The notes under the pieces were generated by a model. That model was not told where the DNA came from and made no database searches. It saw nothing but the letters and a program-made list of their open reading frames with translations. Position numbers and translations under genes: made by a program. From the NCBI GenBank assembly GCA_029287595.1, contig JARFQU010000226.1:1-60784 (forward strand): a stretch of 60,784 nucleotides of DNA, read 5' to 3'. Position 1 is the stretch's first letter, and the number at the start of each line of letters is the position of its first letter. The stretch is from Halioglobus sp. GTDB taxonomy: Bacteria > Pseudomonadota > Gammaproteobacteria > Pseudomonadales > Halieaceae. Positions 20,381 through 30,745 of the stretch are shown here, piece by piece.

Positions 20381-21607
20381 CTATAATTGCAGCAGGATAC
20401 GCGCCGGATCTTCAATCAGGTCCTTGATCGCAACCAGAAATTGTACTGCGGTCTTGCCATCTATCAAGCGATGGTCATAGGACAGCGCCAGGTACATCAT
20501 CGGCAGCACAACCACCTCGCCATTGAGCGCCATGGGACGCTCCTGGATCTTATGCATTCCCAGGATGCCGGTTTGCGGCGGATTGAGGATAGGGGTAGAC
20601 AGCAGTGAACCGAATACCCCGCCATTGGTTACGGTGAAAGTACCACCGGTCATATCGTCGATAGTCAGCTTATTGTCGCGGGCACGCAGGCCCAGATCCT
20701 TGATCGCCGCTTCCACGTCCGCCAGGCTCATAAAATCAGCATCGCGCATGACCGGCACGACCAGTCCGTTCTCGGTGGACACTGCAACACCGATATCCTG
20801 ATAGCCGTGATACACGACGTCACTGCCATCAATAGAAGCGTTTACCGCAGGGAAGCGCTTCAATGCTTCGCAGGCTGCCTTGACAAAAAAGCCCATAAAA
20901 CCCAGGCGCGTGCCATTATGGGTTTTTTCAAACTGCTCCTTGTACTTGCTGCGCAGCGCCATTACCGGCGCCATATTCACCTCGTTAAAGGTGGTGAGCA
21001 TGGCTGTTTCCTGGGTGGCCTGCAACAGGCGCTCGGCAATTTTGGCGCGCATGCGGGTCATCGGTACCCGTTTCTCTACCCGCTCACTGGAGGGCCCTAC
21101 GGGAGCGTCCGCTACCGATACCGCCGCGGCTTTCGCCGCCGGAACTGGCGCGGATGCCGCATCGCTCTTTAGGTACTTCAGAATATCTTCCTTGGTGATG
21201 CGACCATTCTTGCCTGTGCCGGTGATCTGACTGATATCGAGACCGTGTTCCTCGACCAGTTGACGAGCTGCGGGGCCCAGCAGCGAAGCCAGGTCGGTAT
21301 CGCTGGCCGTATCTGCGGGCTCGGGCGACTCCTGCGCGGGTGCGGGGGCCGCAGGGCTGGATGTCGCGGCACCCTGTTCCAGGGTCGCCAGCAGCTGCCC
21401 GCTGGCAATGGTCTCTCCTTCCTGAGCATGGATTTTGCTGATCACCCCATCTTCCGGAGCCACCACTTCCATCACTACCTTGTCGGTTTCTATCTCAACG
21501 ATCAGTTCATCGCGAGAGACCGCCTCACCTTCCTGTTTGTGCCAGGCAGCCACCTCACCGTCTGCGACCGACTCGGGAAAAGTGGGTGCCTTGATTTCAA
21601 TCGCCAT
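20381..21607 (-). CDS. sucB: Dihydrolipoyl succinyltransferase (E2 of 2-oxoglutarate dehydrogenase)
   Basis: Core of the 2-oxoglutarate dehydrogenase complex. A single lipoyl domain at residues 1-75 carries Lys43 in ETDKVVMEV. An Ala/Pro-rich linker follows, then the peripheral-subunit-binding domain at about 110-145 ([20 protein letters not shown]), another Ala-rich linker, and the catalytic domain ending [16 protein letters not shown] with the active-site His and Asp. 408 residues. It follows sucA by 30 bases. Confidence 0.98.
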   Translation of the reverse strand: MAIEIKAPTFPESVADGEVAAWHKQEGEAVSRDELIVEIETDKVVMEVVAPEDGVISKIHAQEGETIASGQLLATLEQGAATSSPAAPAPAQESPEPADTASDTDLASLLGPAARQLVEEHGLDISQITGTGKNGRITKEDILKYLKSDAASAPVPAAKAAAVSVADAPVGPSSERVEKRVPMTRMRAKIAERLLQATQETAMLTTFNEVNMAPVMALRSKYKEQFEKTHNGTRLGFMGFFVKAACEALKRFPAVNASIDGSDVVYHGYQDIGVAVSTENGLVVPVMRDADFMSLADVEAAIKDLGLRARDNKLTIDDMTGGTFTVTNGGVFGSLLSTPILNPPQTGILGMHKIQERPMALNGEVVVLPMMYLALSYDHRLIDGKTAVQFLVAIKDLIEDPARILLQL

Positions 21608-21637
21608 TTCGTATCCTTTGAGAAATGCCAGTCGTAG

Positions 21638-24493
21638 TTAACTACCCCAGGGCATTTCGCCCAGGGCTTCATTGATAAATTTGTCCTGCTGTTCCACGTG
21701 CAGAGCCATATACCCCGCAGCCGGTGCCGCCGTGGCGTCGCGCCCGATATAGCGCAAATAGACGTCCACTTTGTGCCGGTGAATCACACGCCGCATATGG
21801 TGCTGGCTGGCGTACCAGGCGCCCTGGTTCATGGGCTCTTCCTGGCACCAAACGGCGTCTTCCAGGTTGGTGTAAGGCGCCAGCACGTCCAGCAGTTCCG
21901 TCTCTGGAAAGGGGTACAATTGCTCAAGCCGCAGTATGGCGATGTCGTCGATCTCCCGCTCCCTGCGTGCCGCTCGCAGGTCGTAATAAACCTTGCCGCT
22001 ACAGATTACCGCCCGGCGGACTTTTTCCGGTTCCAGATTGTCGGTTTCATCCATTACATTGAAGAAACGGCCGTCGGCTAGTTCCTCCAGGGTGGAAATC
22101 GCCTCCTTGTGACGCAACAGGCTCTTGGGTGACATCACTATCAGCGGCTTGCGCAAGGGACGGATGGCCTGCCGGCGCAGCATGTGATAAACCTGCGCTG
22201 GCGTACTGGGCACACAAACCTGGATATTGTGCTCAGCGCACAACTGCATGAAGCGCTCCAGGCGGGCGGAAGAGTGCTCCGGCCCCTGACCTTCGTAACC
22301 GTGTGGCAGCAACATGGTGAGCCCTGACAGGCGCATCCATTTGTGCTCACCGCTGGTAATAAACTGATCTATTACCACCTGAGCGCCGTTGGCGAAATCA
22401 CCGAACTGCGCCTCCCAGATCACCAGGCCCTGGGGCATGGTAGTGGAGTAGCCGTATTCAAACGCCAGCACCGCCTCTTCCGACAGCAGCGAATCGTAGA
22501 TCACGAAGGGTGCCTGCTCATCGCTGACATGTTGCAGCGGGATATGAACGCTCTCGTCCTTCTGGTTGTGCAGCACCGCGTGGCGGTGAGAGAACGTTCC
22601 GCGCCCCACATCCTGCCCGGTCAGGCGCACCGGGTAACCATCACGCAACACGGATGCGTAGGCCAGGGTTTCGGCAAAGCCCCAGTTTACCGGCAGGGCC
22701 CCGGCCGCCATCTTGCGCCTGTCCTCCAGGATTTTAGCCACCTGGCGTTGCAGCGGGAAATTGTCCGGGGCCACATTGGTTTCATGGGCCAGGGCCTGCA
22801 TCTCGTGGATATCCATGGACGTATCCGCGGGCAGGGTCCACTCGTGCCCCAGGTAGGGAGACCAGTCCACAAACAGGGTTTTGTTGGGTTCGGAAACCAG
22901 ACTGCTGACCATGGGCTCCCCGCGATCCAGCGACTCGCGGAAACGCTCGACCAGGAACTGATCTTCCTCCTGGGTGACCAGGCCCTCGGCGACGAGCTTC
23001 GCCGCGTAGAGGTCGCGTGTGGTCGGGTGCGTGCGAATTTTCTTGTACATCAGCGGCTGGGTTACCGATGGCTCGTCCGCCTCGTTATGTCCGCGGCGGC
23101 GATAGCAGATCAAATCGATGACCACATCCTTCTTGAATTCAGTGCGGTAGTCCACCGCCAACTGGGTCACGAACAGCACCGCTTCGGGATCGTCGGCGTT
23201 GACGTGAAATATCGGAGCCTGCACCATTTTCGCCACGTCTGTGCAGTATTCGGTAGAGCGCGCATCCTCGCGCTTGTTCGTGGTAAACCCCACCTGGTTA
23301 TTCAGCACAATGTGTATGGTGCCACCGGTCTTGTAGGCCCGGGTCTGGGACATCTGGAACGTCTCCATGACCACGCCCTGTCCGGCAAAGGCCGCATCCC
23401 CGTGAAGCACAATAGGCACCACCAACTCGCCTATATCATCCTGGCGCCGCTCCTGGCGGGCACGCACCGAGCCCTCTACAACGGGGGACACAATTTCCAG
23501 GTGCGAGGGATTAAAAGACAGTGCCAGGTGCACTTCCCCACCGGGAGTCATGACATTGGAGGAAAAGCCCTGGTGGTATTTCACATCCCCTGAGGTTTCA
23601 TACTCCACCCTGCCCTCGAACTCCGCAAACAACTCAGAGGGATTCTTGCCAAGTATATTGATCAGTACATTGAGTCGACCGCGGTGAGCCATGCCGATCA
23701 CGATCTCCTGCGCTCGATACTCACCACAGCGCTGGATCATTTCCGACAGCATGGGAATAAGGCTTTCCCCACCTTCCAGGCCAAAGCGCTTGGTACCCGG
23801 GTATTTGGAGCCCAGGGACTTCTCCAGTCCCTCTGCCTGGATCAGGCTGGCCAGTAGCTGCTTGCGCACCTCCTCCCCGTAGTCAGGAGCGGAGCGCACA
23901 GACTCCATGCGGGTCATGATCCAGTGACGCTCCTCGGTATCAACAATGTGCATGAACTCCGCGCCGATAGTATGGCAGTAGGTGCGCTCCAGGGCGTCAT
24001 GGATTTCTCCCAGGGTCGCATCGGCCTTACCGATATGCAGGCTACCGGTCTGGAATACAGTGTCGAAATCAGCGGTGGAAAGATGATGAAAGCTCAGCTC
24101 CAGGTCCGGCACATGCTCTCTTTCGGCCAGGCCCAGGGGATCCAGCTGCGCCTTCTGGTGGCCACGCTGGCGATAGGCCGAGATCAGTTGCACCACCCGA
24201 ACCTGTTTGCGTTCGTACTCGGTAGCCTGGGAATCGTGCGCCACCGTTGCCTCAGTGCGCACCCGCATCTTACTGATCTGGGCAAAGCGCTCGCGAACCA
24301 CAGAGTGCGGCACATCCTCTATCTGTACGAAATCCGACTCGACCCGCGGCAATTTGTCAAAGTAGTCCCGCCACTGCTCCGGCACGCCATTGGGATCCTT
24401 GAGGTAGGACTCGTACAAATCCTCCACGTAGGTGGCATTACCACCGGCGATATGGGAACTCCGCCACAGGAGCTCCATTGAACTTTCTTGCAT
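21638..24493 (-). CDS. sucA: 2-oxoglutarate dehydrogenase E1 component (SucA)
   Basis: Thiamine-diphosphate enzyme that decarboxylates 2-oxoglutarate. I set the start at the ATG at 24493, giving 951 residues beginning MQESSMELLWRSSHIAGGN. It is preceded by GGAAGGG, and the eight extra codons upstream have no site. The N-terminal helix that contacts E2 (YVEDLYESYLKDPNGVPEQW), the thiamine-diphosphate region with IVIGMAHRGRLNVL and HGDAAFAGQGVV, and the transketolase-like C-terminal half are all present. Not truncated. Confidence 0.97.
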   Translation of the reverse strand: MQESSMELLWRSSHIAGGNATYVEDLYESYLKDPNGVPEQWRDYFDKLPRVESDFVQIEDVPHSVVRERFAQISKMRVRTEATVAHDSQATEYERKQVRVVQLISAYRQRGHQKAQLDPLGLAEREHVPDLELSFHHLSTADFDTVFQTGSLHIGKADATLGEIHDALERTYCHTIGAEFMHIVDTEERHWIMTRMESVRSAPDYGEEVRKQLLASLIQAEGLEKSLGSKYPGTKRFGLEGGESLIPMLSEMIQRCGEYRAQEIVIGMAHRGRLNVLINILGKNPSELFAEFEGRVEYETSGDVKYHQGFSSNVMTPGGEVHLALSFNPSHLEIVSPVVEGSVRARQERRQDDIGELVVPIVLHGDAAFAGQGVVMETFQMSQTRAYKTGGTIHIVLNNQVGFTTNKREDARSTEYCTDVAKMVQAPIFHVNADDPEAVLFVTQLAVDYRTEFKKDVVIDLICYRRRGHNEADEPSVTQPLMYKKIRTHPTTRDLYAAKLVAEGLVTQEEDQFLVERFRESLDRGEPMVSSLVSEPNKTLFVDWSPYLGHEWTLPADTSMDIHEMQALAHETNVAPDNFPLQRQVAKILEDRRKMAAGALPVNWGFAETLAYASVLRDGYPVRLTGQDVGRGTFSHRHAVLHNQKDESVHIPLQHVSDEQAPFVIYDSLLSEEAVLAFEYGYSTTMPQGLVIWEAQFGDFANGAQVVIDQFITSGEHKWMRLSGLTMLLPHGYEGQGPEHSSARLERFMQLCAEHNIQVCVPSTPAQVYHMLRRQAIRPLRKPLIVMSPKSLLRHKEAISTLEELADGRFFNVMDETDNLEPEKVRRAVICSGKVYYDLRAARREREIDDIAILRLEQLYPFPETELLDVLAPYTNLEDAVWCQEEPMNQGAWYASQHHMRRVIHRHKVDVYLRYIGRDATAAPAAGYMALHVEQQDKFINEALGEMPWGS

Positions 24494-24597
24494 CGCGACC
24501 CTTCCAGGGATGTGCATTGCCGCTCGAATTAGCGGCGGGTTATAACTGTCATTTGCAACTCAGCCAATAGCCAAGTCTAGCAGCGCTGGGCAATACT

Positions 24598-24659
24598 GCC
24601 GACTGGACTTTAGTCGGCGCCGTAAATACCATTCTGCCGCTATCTGGCAGCGGCAGAAT
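24598..24659 (-). repeat. Two tandem hairpins between sdhB and sucA
   Basis: Two perfect inverted repeats sit 12 bases apart in the 215-base sdhB-sucA gap: GCCGACT/AGTCGGC (24598-24604 with 24612-24618) and an 11-bp repeat ATTCTGCCGCT/AGCGGCAGAAT (24631-24641 with 24649-24659). Both have 7-base loops. Neither is followed by a T-run on the minus strand, so they are not ordinary terminators. mRNA processing or stabilisation, or partial attenuation between sdh and suc, are possible. Confidence 0.7.
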
Positions 24660-24708
24660 CTGACCTATAATTCCATATATTTCAATATATTACGGCCCAA
24701 ACCTAAAG

Positions 24709-25413
24709 TCAGGTAGCGCGCGATAGCAACATGTTGCGAATATGCCCTATGGCCCGTGTAGGGTTCAGGCCCTTGGGACATACATTGACACAATTCTGGA
24801 TGCCATGGCAACGGAATACGCTGAAGGGATCATCCAATTGGGCCAGGCGCTCCGTGGTGGCGGTATCGCGGGTGTCTGCCAGGAAGCGATAGGCCTGCAA
24901 CAAGCCAGAAGGGCCAATGAAGCGCTCCGGGTTCCACCAGAAGGAGGGACAGGCGGTAGAGCAGCAGGCGCAGAGAATACATTCATACAGGCCGTCCAGC
25001 TTGGCGCGGTCCTCCGGGGACTGCAAGCGCTCTATGGCGGGCGCGGGCGTATCGTTCTGCAGGTAGGGCTGCACTTTCTCGTACTGGGTGTAAAACATGG
25101 TCATATCGACGATCAGGTCGCGTATTACCGGCAGCCCGGGCAGTGGGCGAATAACCAGCTTGTTGTTTTTCACCGTCTCGGACAGGGGAGTGATACAGGC
25201 CAGACCGTTCTTGCCATTCATGTTCAGGCCGTCAGAACCACACACTCCCTCACGACAGGAACGCCGATAGGTCACTGTGGTGTCCTGGGACTTGATCATC
25301 TCCAGCACGTCCAGCACCATCAGGTCCTTACCGCCGGTATCAACCTGTATATCCTGCATATAAGGCTGGCTATCCTGCTCCGGGTTATAGCGATAGATAC
25401 TGACTTGTAACAT
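24709..25413 (-). CDS. sdhB: Succinate dehydrogenase iron-sulfur subunit (SdhB)
   Basis: Electron-transfer subunit of complex II. The [2Fe-2S] ligands are in RRSCREGVCGSDGLNMNG. The [4Fe-4S] ligands are in CILCACCSTACPSFWWN and the [3Fe-4S] ligands in CHGIQNCVNVCPKGLNP. 234 residues, standard. It starts 12 bases past sdhA. Confidence 0.98.
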   Translation of the reverse strand: MLQVSIYRYNPEQDSQPYMQDIQVDTGGKDLMVLDVLEMIKSQDTTVTYRRSCREGVCGSDGLNMNGKNGLACITPLSETVKNNKLVIRPLPGLPVIRDLIVDMTMFYTQYEKVQPYLQNDTPAPAIERLQSPEDRAKLDGLYECILCACCSTACPSFWWNPERFIGPSGLLQAYRFLADTRDTATTERLAQLDDPFSVFRCHGIQNCVNVCPKGLNPTRAIGHIRNMLLSRAT

Positions 25414-25425
25414 TTCTACCGCCTC

Positions 25426-27198
25426 TTAATAAGTACGCGCTTTGGGTTGGAAAGTGTCTACCGTTTTGGGTTCAAAATTCACAGAGCGCTTACCTACGCT
25501 CTTGTCCGCCGGGTAGTACATGGAATGGCACAGCCAGTTCTCGTCGTCGCGGTCCTTGAAATCGTCGCGGGCGTGCGCGCCGCGGCTTTCATTGCGCGCC
25601 TCGGCGGTAATAGCCGTCGCCTCGGCCACCTCGAACAGATTGTGCAGTTCCAGAGCCTCGATACGAGCCGTGTTGTATACCATGCTCTTGTCGTCCAGCT
25701 TGGCATTTTCAATACGGCCACGTAAATCGGAGAGTTTGCGGATGCCCTCCTGCATGAATTCGCCATTGCGGAACACGCCGAAGTGATTCTGCATGGTGTT
25801 CTGCAGTTCCTTGCGCAGATCGGCGACGTTCTCGCCACCGCTTGACGCATTCAGCTTGTCCAGGCGAGCCATCGCCTGCTCGACATCGGTTTCCGACGCG
25901 TCGCGCATCTCGACGCCTTCGCGCAGTGCCTTTTCGATAAACAGGCCTGATGCCCTGCCAAACACGACCAGGTCCAGCAGCGAATTGCCGCCCAGGCGGT
26001 TGGCTCCGTGAACGGAAACACACGCCACCTCGCCGCAGGCATAGAGGCCGGGAATAATCTGGTCATTACCAGCGGCATCCACGGTCAGTGCCTGGCCATG
26101 GACGTTGGTTGGAATGCCGCCCATCATGTAGTGGCAGGTCGGCACAACGGGGATCGGTTCCTTGACGGGGTCGGCGTGGGCAAAAGTTCTGGAAAGTTCA
26201 CAGATGCCAGGCAGTCGGCTTTCCAAAACTTCTTCACCCAGGTGGTCCAGTTTGAGGTACACATGGTCGCCCTCGGGACCACAGCCTCTGCCTTCAATGA
26301 TCTCCAGCACCATGGAGCGCGCCACGACGTCACGGCCCGCCAGGTCTTTGGCATTAGGCGCATAGCGTTCCATAAAACGCTCGCCGTCCTTGTTGATCAG
26401 GTAGCCGCCCTCACCGCGACAACCCTCGGTGACCAGCGTCCCCGCACCCGCGATACCGGTGGGGTGAAACTGCCACATTTCGATATCCTGCACCGGGAAA
26501 CCGGCGCGCAGGGCCATGCCGATGCCATCCCCGGTGTTGATATGGGCGTTGGTGGTGGAGGCATAAATTCGCCCGGCACCGCCGGTGGCAAATACCGTGG
26601 CTTTGGATTTGACGTAAACGGTCTCACCCGTCTCCATGCAGATAGCGATAACACCGACCACGGCGCCATCCTGGTTCTTCACGATATCGGTGGCGTACCA
26701 CTCGTTGAAAAACACCGTGTTGTTCTTCATGTTTCCCTGGTAAAGGGTATGCAACAGGGCGTGACCAGTACGGTCCGCTGCAGCACAGGTGCGGGCAGCC
26801 TGGCCGCCTTCACCGAAATTCTTCGACTGACCGCCGAAGGGCCGCTGGTATATGCGGCCCTCTTCGGTGCGGGAAAATGGCAGACCCATATGCTCCAGCT
26901 CAAATACCGCTTCGGGGCCCACACTGCACATATACTCGATGGCGTCCTGGTCCCCTATGTAATCGGACCCCTTCACCGTGTCATACATATGCCAGCGCCA
27001 ATCATCGTTAGGGTCGTCGCTGGCGATAGCGCAAGTGATGCCGCCCTGGGCGGAGACGGTGTGCGAGCGCGTGGGGAAAACCTTGGATATCACCGCGGTT
27101 TTGTAGCCGGACTGGGCTAGTTGCAGCGCAGCGCGCATACCCGCGCCACCCCCACCGACAATGACACCATCAAACGAAATAGTACGGAGAGCCGACAT
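25426..27198 (-). CDS. sdhA: Succinate dehydrogenase flavoprotein subunit (SdhA)
   Basis: Oxidises succinate to fumarate. The FAD motif [14 protein letters not shown] is near the N-terminus, and the covalent FAD histidine is in [10 protein letters not shown] at about residue 47. The substrate-binding HPTGIAGAG region, the catalytic arginine region and the C-terminal [11 protein letters not shown] are present. 590 residues. The stop of sdhD and the start of sdhA are 3 bases apart. Confidence 0.98.
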   Translation of the reverse strand: MSALRTISFDGVIVGGGGAGMRAALQLAQSGYKTAVISKVFPTRSHTVSAQGGITCAIASDDPNDDWRWHMYDTVKGSDYIGDQDAIEYMCSVGPEAVFELEHMGLPFSRTEEGRIYQRPFGGQSKNFGEGGQAARTCAAADRTGHALLHTLYQGNMKNNTVFFNEWYATDIVKNQDGAVVGVIAICMETGETVYVKSKATVFATGGAGRIYASTTNAHINTGDGIGMALRAGFPVQDIEMWQFHPTGIAGAGTLVTEGCRGEGGYLINKDGERFMERYAPNAKDLAGRDVVARSMVLEIIEGRGCGPEGDHVYLKLDHLGEEVLESRLPGICELSRTFAHADPVKEPIPVVPTCHYMMGGIPTNVHGQALTVDAAGNDQIIPGLYACGEVACVSVHGANRLGGNSLLDLVVFGRASGLFIEKALREGVEMRDASETDVEQAMARLDKLNASSGGENVADLRKELQNTMQNHFGVFRNGEFMQEGIRKLSDLRGRIENAKLDDKSMVYNTARIEALELHNLFEVAEATAITAEARNESRGAHARDDFKDRDDENWLCHSMYYPADKSVGKRSVNFEPKTVDTFQPKARTY

Positions 27199-27201
27199 AT
27201 A

Positions 27202-27564
27202 TTAATAACTCCAAAGAATCTGGATGCTCCAGACCACATAAACGAAAATCGTCAGGCTGCACAGTATCTGAAAGCCAATGCGCAACACGTTGCCCTTGGT
27301 GCCCATCAGCCGCTCGGTCAGATAATCCGTCAGCACCGCCCACATGCCAATCCACGCATGGGCTGCCAGGGACAGAACCGCCAGCAGGCTGAAGATCCGT
27401 ACCCAGGTTTGGCTGAACAGCGCCTTCCAGGTGACGAAATCAACCCCACCCCACACTGAGGCGGTGATAAAAACGACGTAGGCCAGCAATATGACAGCGC
27501 TGACACGCTGTAACAGCCAATCGGAGAGGCCGGAACGACCAAAACTGGTGACAGAAGTTACCAT
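27202..27564 (-). CDS. sdhD: Succinate dehydrogenase membrane anchor (SdhD)
   Basis: Membrane subunit of complex II with three transmembrane helices. The haem-b ligand histidine is in AAHAWIGMWAVLTDYL, and the quinone-site tyrosine is in the same stretch. I chose the ATG at 27564, placed after GGGAGC and overlapping the end of sdhC by 7 bases. An in-frame TTG two codons upstream is possible but lacks that site. 120 residues. Confidence 0.94.
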   Translation of the reverse strand: MVTSVTSFGRSGLSDWLLQRVSAVILLAYVVFITASVWGGVDFVTWKALFSQTWVRIFSLLAVLSLAAHAWIGMWAVLTDYLTERLMGTKGNVLRIGFQILCSLTIFVYVVWSIQILWSY

Positions 27565-27944
27565 ATCCAAGCTCCCGCTATCAGGATGAGCACAGCCGAC
27601 AAACCGATGGTGATGCGGGCACCCAGGATGCCCCCCTCCATCGTTTCGCCGATACCGAAGTCAGCTATCAGGTGTTTTACGCCGGCGACCGAGTGATAGA
27701 TCAACCCGGAGACCACGGCCCACAATATGAGCTTGAACAAGGCACCTGAGAGGCACTCCTGCAACTCGGCGAAACTCTCAGGACTTTTAAGGCTGGCATC
27801 GAGCATCCAGATAAGGACTGCCGTGCCAGCAAAAATGAACACGCCGGAGGCGCGATGAGCAATGGACGCCCATGCGGTTATGGGAAGCCGCATGGTACCA
27901 ATGTCCAGGTTTACAGGACGATTGTCTTTCACTATAGGTACCAT
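27558..27944 (-). CDS. sdhC: Succinate dehydrogenase cytochrome b556 subunit (SdhC)
   Basis: First gene of the sdh-suc operon. Three transmembrane helices. The quinone-site segment SIAHRASGVFIF is at about residues 27-38, and the haem-ligand segment YHSVAGVKHLIADFG at about 84-98. It begins MVPIVKDNRPVNLDIGTMRLPITA, typical of the family. 128 residues. Confidence 0.95.
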   Translation of the reverse strand: MVPIVKDNRPVNLDIGTMRLPITAWASIAHRASGVFIFAGTAVLIWMLDASLKSPESFAELQECLSGALFKLILWAVVSGLIYHSVAGVKHLIADFGIGETMEGGILGARITIGLSAVLILIAGAWIW

Positions 27945-28037
27945 TGTTTTGACGCCCGAAGGCGGTTAGTCGGCTTGGCACGTGGCCAAGGTTTGCCGCT
28001 GGCCTCTTGTGCGAGCCCGCGAACCAAAACGCGCGAA

Positions 28038-28066
28038 ATTATAGGCACTTACAAGATTAAATACAA
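28038..28066 (-). promoter_or_regulatory. Promoter of the sdhCDAB-sucAB-lpd-sucCD operon
   Basis: Minus-strand -10 TATAAT (28038-28043), a perfect consensus match, with a weak -35 TTGTAT (28061-28066) at 17 bases. No other candidate in the region has a perfect -10. Confidence 0.72.
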
Positions 28067-28189
28067 ACCTGCGGCCAATAATGTCGAGCATATTTTGATC
28101 TGCGACAATCTGCCCCGATCTCCCATAAACGCGATTGGCGATTTTGCGCGCATAACGCCCTCATATAGATACAATTAGAACCAGATCAA

Positions 28190-28217
28190 TTGACAAAAAA
28201 TCATCAGACTCTATAGT
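28190..28217 (+). promoter_or_regulatory. Promoter of gltA
   Basis: -35 TTGACA (28190-28195), perfect, then a 16-base AT-rich spacer and -10 TATAGT (28212-28217). The start codon is about 35 bases downstream, with AGGA eight bases before it. Confidence 0.82.
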
Positions 28218-28252
28218 GGACGGCCCACTGAATTGCGACGCAGGACCCCCCT

Positions 28253-29542
28253 ATGAGCGACAGAAAAGCCACCCTGAACATAGATGGAATGGACGAGGCC
28301 ATTGAGCTGCCGATCTATTCCGGCACTCTCGGCCCGGACGTGGTCGACGTCGGGAGCCTGACCGGCAATGGCATGTTCACCTACGATCCCGGGTTCGTAT
28401 CCACTGCCGCCTGTGAATCGCAAATCACCTATATCGACGGCGGCCAGGGCATCCTGCTGCACCGGGGCTACCCCATAGACCAACTGGCAGAGAAGTCCGA
28501 CTACCTGGAAACCTGCTACCTGCTACTCTACGGAGAGCTTCCCAGCAAGGAGGAGAAGGCAGAATTTGTTAATACCGTGCACAACCACACCATGGTGCAC
28601 GAACAGATCCGCACCTTCTTCAACGGCTTTCGCCGCGATGCTCACCCCATGGCCATCATGTGTGGTGTGGTCGGCGCCCTCTCCGCCTTCTATCACGACT
28701 CCCTGGATATCGCCGATGAGCACCATCGCCAGGTAGCCGCTTTCCGCCTGATCGCTAAAATGCCTACCCTGGCGGCAATGAGCTACAAGTTCTCTGTCGG
28801 GCAGCCCTTCATGTACCCGGATAACAGCCTGAGCTATTCGGAGAACTTCCTGCACATGATGTTCGGCAACCCCTGCGAGCCCAGCAACGTAAGTCCGGTA
28901 CTGGCCCGCGCCATGGATCGTATTTTCCTGCTGCACGCGGACCACGAACAGAATGCCTCCACTTCAACCGTGCGGCTGGCAGGTTCCTCCGGGGCCAACC
29001 CCTTCGCCTGTATCGCCGCCGGGATCGCCGCATTGTGGGGCCCTTCCCACGGCGGTGCCAACGAGGCGGTTCTGGAAATGCTGGAAGAAATCGGCGACGT
29101 CTCGCGCATTGATGAATTCGTTGCCAGGGCCAAGGACAAGGACGACCCGTTCCGCCTGATGGGCTTCGGGCACCGCGTTTACAAAAATTTTGATCCGCGA
29201 GCAAAGGTGATGAAAGAGGCCGCAGACGATGTGCTTGCCGAGCTGGGAATCCACAATGAGCCCCTGCTGGCGATTGCCAAGCGACTGGAAGAAATTGCAC
29301 TGCACGACGACTACTTCATATCGAAAAAATTGTATCCCAACGTCGATTTCTACAGCGGCATCATCCTCAAGGCTATCGGCATTCCCACCAGCATGTTCAC
29401 CGTGATTTTTGCCGTGGGCCGCACCGTGGGCTGGATCGCCCACTGGAACGAAATGATTTCTGGCAGTTATCGTATTGGTCGTCCACGCCAGCTCTACACC
29501 GGGTACGAGCAGCGTGACTACGTGCCACTGGAGCAGCGCTGA
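28253..29542 (+). CDS. gltA: Citrate synthase, type II (GltA)
   Basis: Condenses acetyl-CoA and oxaloacetate. At 429 residues it is the long hexameric gram-negative type. The catalytic histidines are in [14 protein letters not shown] and [13 protein letters not shown], and the catalytic aspartate in [10 protein letters not shown]. The N-terminal beta-rich domain that carries the NADH-responsive site in the type II enzyme is present ([11 protein letters not shown] onward). Divergent from sdhC, as in many gammaproteobacteria. Confidence 0.98.
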   Translation: MSDRKATLNIDGMDEAIELPIYSGTLGPDVVDVGSLTGNGMFTYDPGFVSTAACESQITYIDGGQGILLHRGYPIDQLAEKSDYLETCYLLLYGELPSKEEKAEFVNTVHNHTMVHEQIRTFFNGFRRDAHPMAIMCGVVGALSAFYHDSLDIADEHHRQVAAFRLIAKMPTLAAMSYKFSVGQPFMYPDNSLSYSENFLHMMFGNPCEPSNVSPVLARAMDRIFLLHADHEQNASTSTVRLAGSSGANPFACIAAGIAALWGPSHGGANEAVLEMLEEIGDVSRIDEFVARAKDKDDPFRLMGFGHRVYKNFDPRAKVMKEAADDVLAELGIHNEPLLAIAKRLEEIALHDDYFISKKLYPNVDFYSGIILKAIGIPTSMFTVIFAVGRTVGWIAHWNEMISGSYRIGRPRQLYTGYEQRDYVPLEQR

Positions 29543-29563
29543 AATACAAACCTCAGCGACCCA

Positions 29564-29586
29564 AGGGCCGCGCTGCGGCCTTTTTT
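29564..29586 (+). terminator. Intrinsic terminator of gltA
   Basis: Stem GGCCGC-GCT-GCGGCC followed directly by six T, 22 bases past the gltA stop. It separates gltA from the FabH-like gene. Confidence 0.92.
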
Positions 29587-29623
29587 ACCAAACCAAGCAG
29601 TTTGCCGCACGGAAATACAACGC

Positions 29624-30745
29624 ATGAGCGACATCGTCATCAGTGGCACCGGCCTATATACCCCAGGTGAGTCAATCAGCAATGACGAACTGGTCGCCGC
29701 CTTCAATAGCTATGTAGACCTGCACAATGCAGAGCACGCCGATGCCATCGCCGCCGGTACAATGGCGCCCCTGCAACCCTCCTCCGCCGAGTTCGTCGAA
29801 AAGGCCTCTGGCATCAAGTCACGCTATGTAATGAACAAGTCCGGGATCCTGGACCCACAGCGAATGACACCGTATATTCCGGAGCGCGCCAACGAGGAAC
29901 CATCGGTACAGTGTGAAATGTCGATAGCTGCAGCCAGGGAAGCCATGGCCCAGGCAGGTAAAACGGCGGCAGATATCGATGCGGTAATTGTCGCCGCGTC
30001 CAATATGCAACGCGCCTACCCCGCCATGGCAGTGGAGGTACAGGACGCCCTGGGTATAGAGGGCTATGCCTTCGATATGAACGTGGCCTGCTCCTCCGCC
30101 ACCTTCGGTATCCAGCAAGCCAGGGACGCTGTACTCACAGGCAGCGCCAACTGCGTACTCATGCTGAACCCGGAAATATGCACAGGGCACCTCAATTTCC
30201 GCGACAGGGACTCGCACTTCATCTTTGGTGATGTGTGCACCGCAGTCATCGTGGAGCGCGCAGATACTGCCAGTTCTGCGGAGCAGTACCTGATTCTCGA
30301 CAGCAAGCTACAGACCATTTTCTCCAACAATATTCGCAACAACTTCGGCTTCCTGAACCGCGCGGATGAATCCGGTATCGGCAAGCCCGACAAGCTGTTC
30401 GTGCAGGAAGGACGCAAGGTATTCAAGGAAGTTTGCCCCGCGGTAGCTACCCAGATATCCGCCCAACTGGAGAAACTGGACATAGCCCCGCAGAGCCTCA
30501 AGCGTCTTTGGTTGCACCAGGCCAACCTGAGTATGAACCAGCTGATTTCCAAACGGGTGCTGGGACGTGATGCCACCGCAGAGGAGGCGCCCACCATCCT
30601 GGACGAGTATGCCAATACCAGTTCGGCCGGCTCAGTAATCGCCTTCCATAAATACCGCCAGGACTTCAACAGCGGTGAACTGGGCGTACTGTGCTCCTTT
30701 GGCGCCGGCTACAGCATAGGCAGCGTGGTACTGCAGAAGCGCTAG
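29624..30745 (+). CDS. Beta-ketoacyl-ACP synthase III-like protein (FabH family)
   Basis: 373-residue thiolase-fold condensing enzyme with a full FabH triad: Cys156 in [10 protein letters not shown], His298 in [10 protein letters not shown] and Asn331 in [10 protein letters not shown]. It is longer than canonical FabH (about 317), with an N-terminal insertion near residues 35-55. From memory it resembles P. aeruginosa PA3286, reported to condense medium-chain acyl-CoA with malonyl-ACP and so divert beta-oxidation products into fatty-acid synthesis. That assignment is by resemblance only. No other fab genes are adjacent. The stop codon is shared with hisC in a CTAG palindrome. Confidence 0.88.
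   Translation: MSDIVISGTGLYTPGESISNDELVAAFNSYVDLHNAEHADAIAAGTMAPLQPSSAEFVEKASGIKSRYVMNKSGILDPQRMTPYIPERANEEPSVQCEMSIAAAREAMAQAGKTAADIDAVIVAASNMQRAYPAMAVEVQDALGIEGYAFDMNVACSSATFGIQQARDAVLTGSANCVLMLNPEICTGHLNFRDRDSHFIFGDVCTAVIVERADTASSAEQYLILDSKLQTIFSNNIRNNFGFLNRADESGIGKPDKLFVQEGRKVFKEVCPAVATQISAQLEKLDIAPQSLKRLWLHQANLSMNQLISKRVLGRDATAEEAPTILDEYANTSSAGSVIAFHKYRQDFNSGELGVLCSFGAGYSIGSVVLQKR

Larger units (their letters stand above)
27945..28252. promoter_or_regulatory. sdhC-gltA divergent regulatory region
   Basis: The 308-base gap between the divergent TCA transcription units holds the two promoters listed separately and a long AT-rich middle (28038-28200). The sdhC leader is about 90 bases and the gltA leader about 35. 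I found no clear Fnr, ArcA or Crp palindrome by eye, and no additional gene. Confidence 0.6.

Noticed and set aside
22343-23593. 416-codon plus-strand frame
   Set aside because: Antisense to sucA, with a His- and Gln-rich composition typical of antisense shadows.
26008-27120. 370-codon plus-strand frame
   Set aside because: Antisense to sdhA. No start signal or domain.
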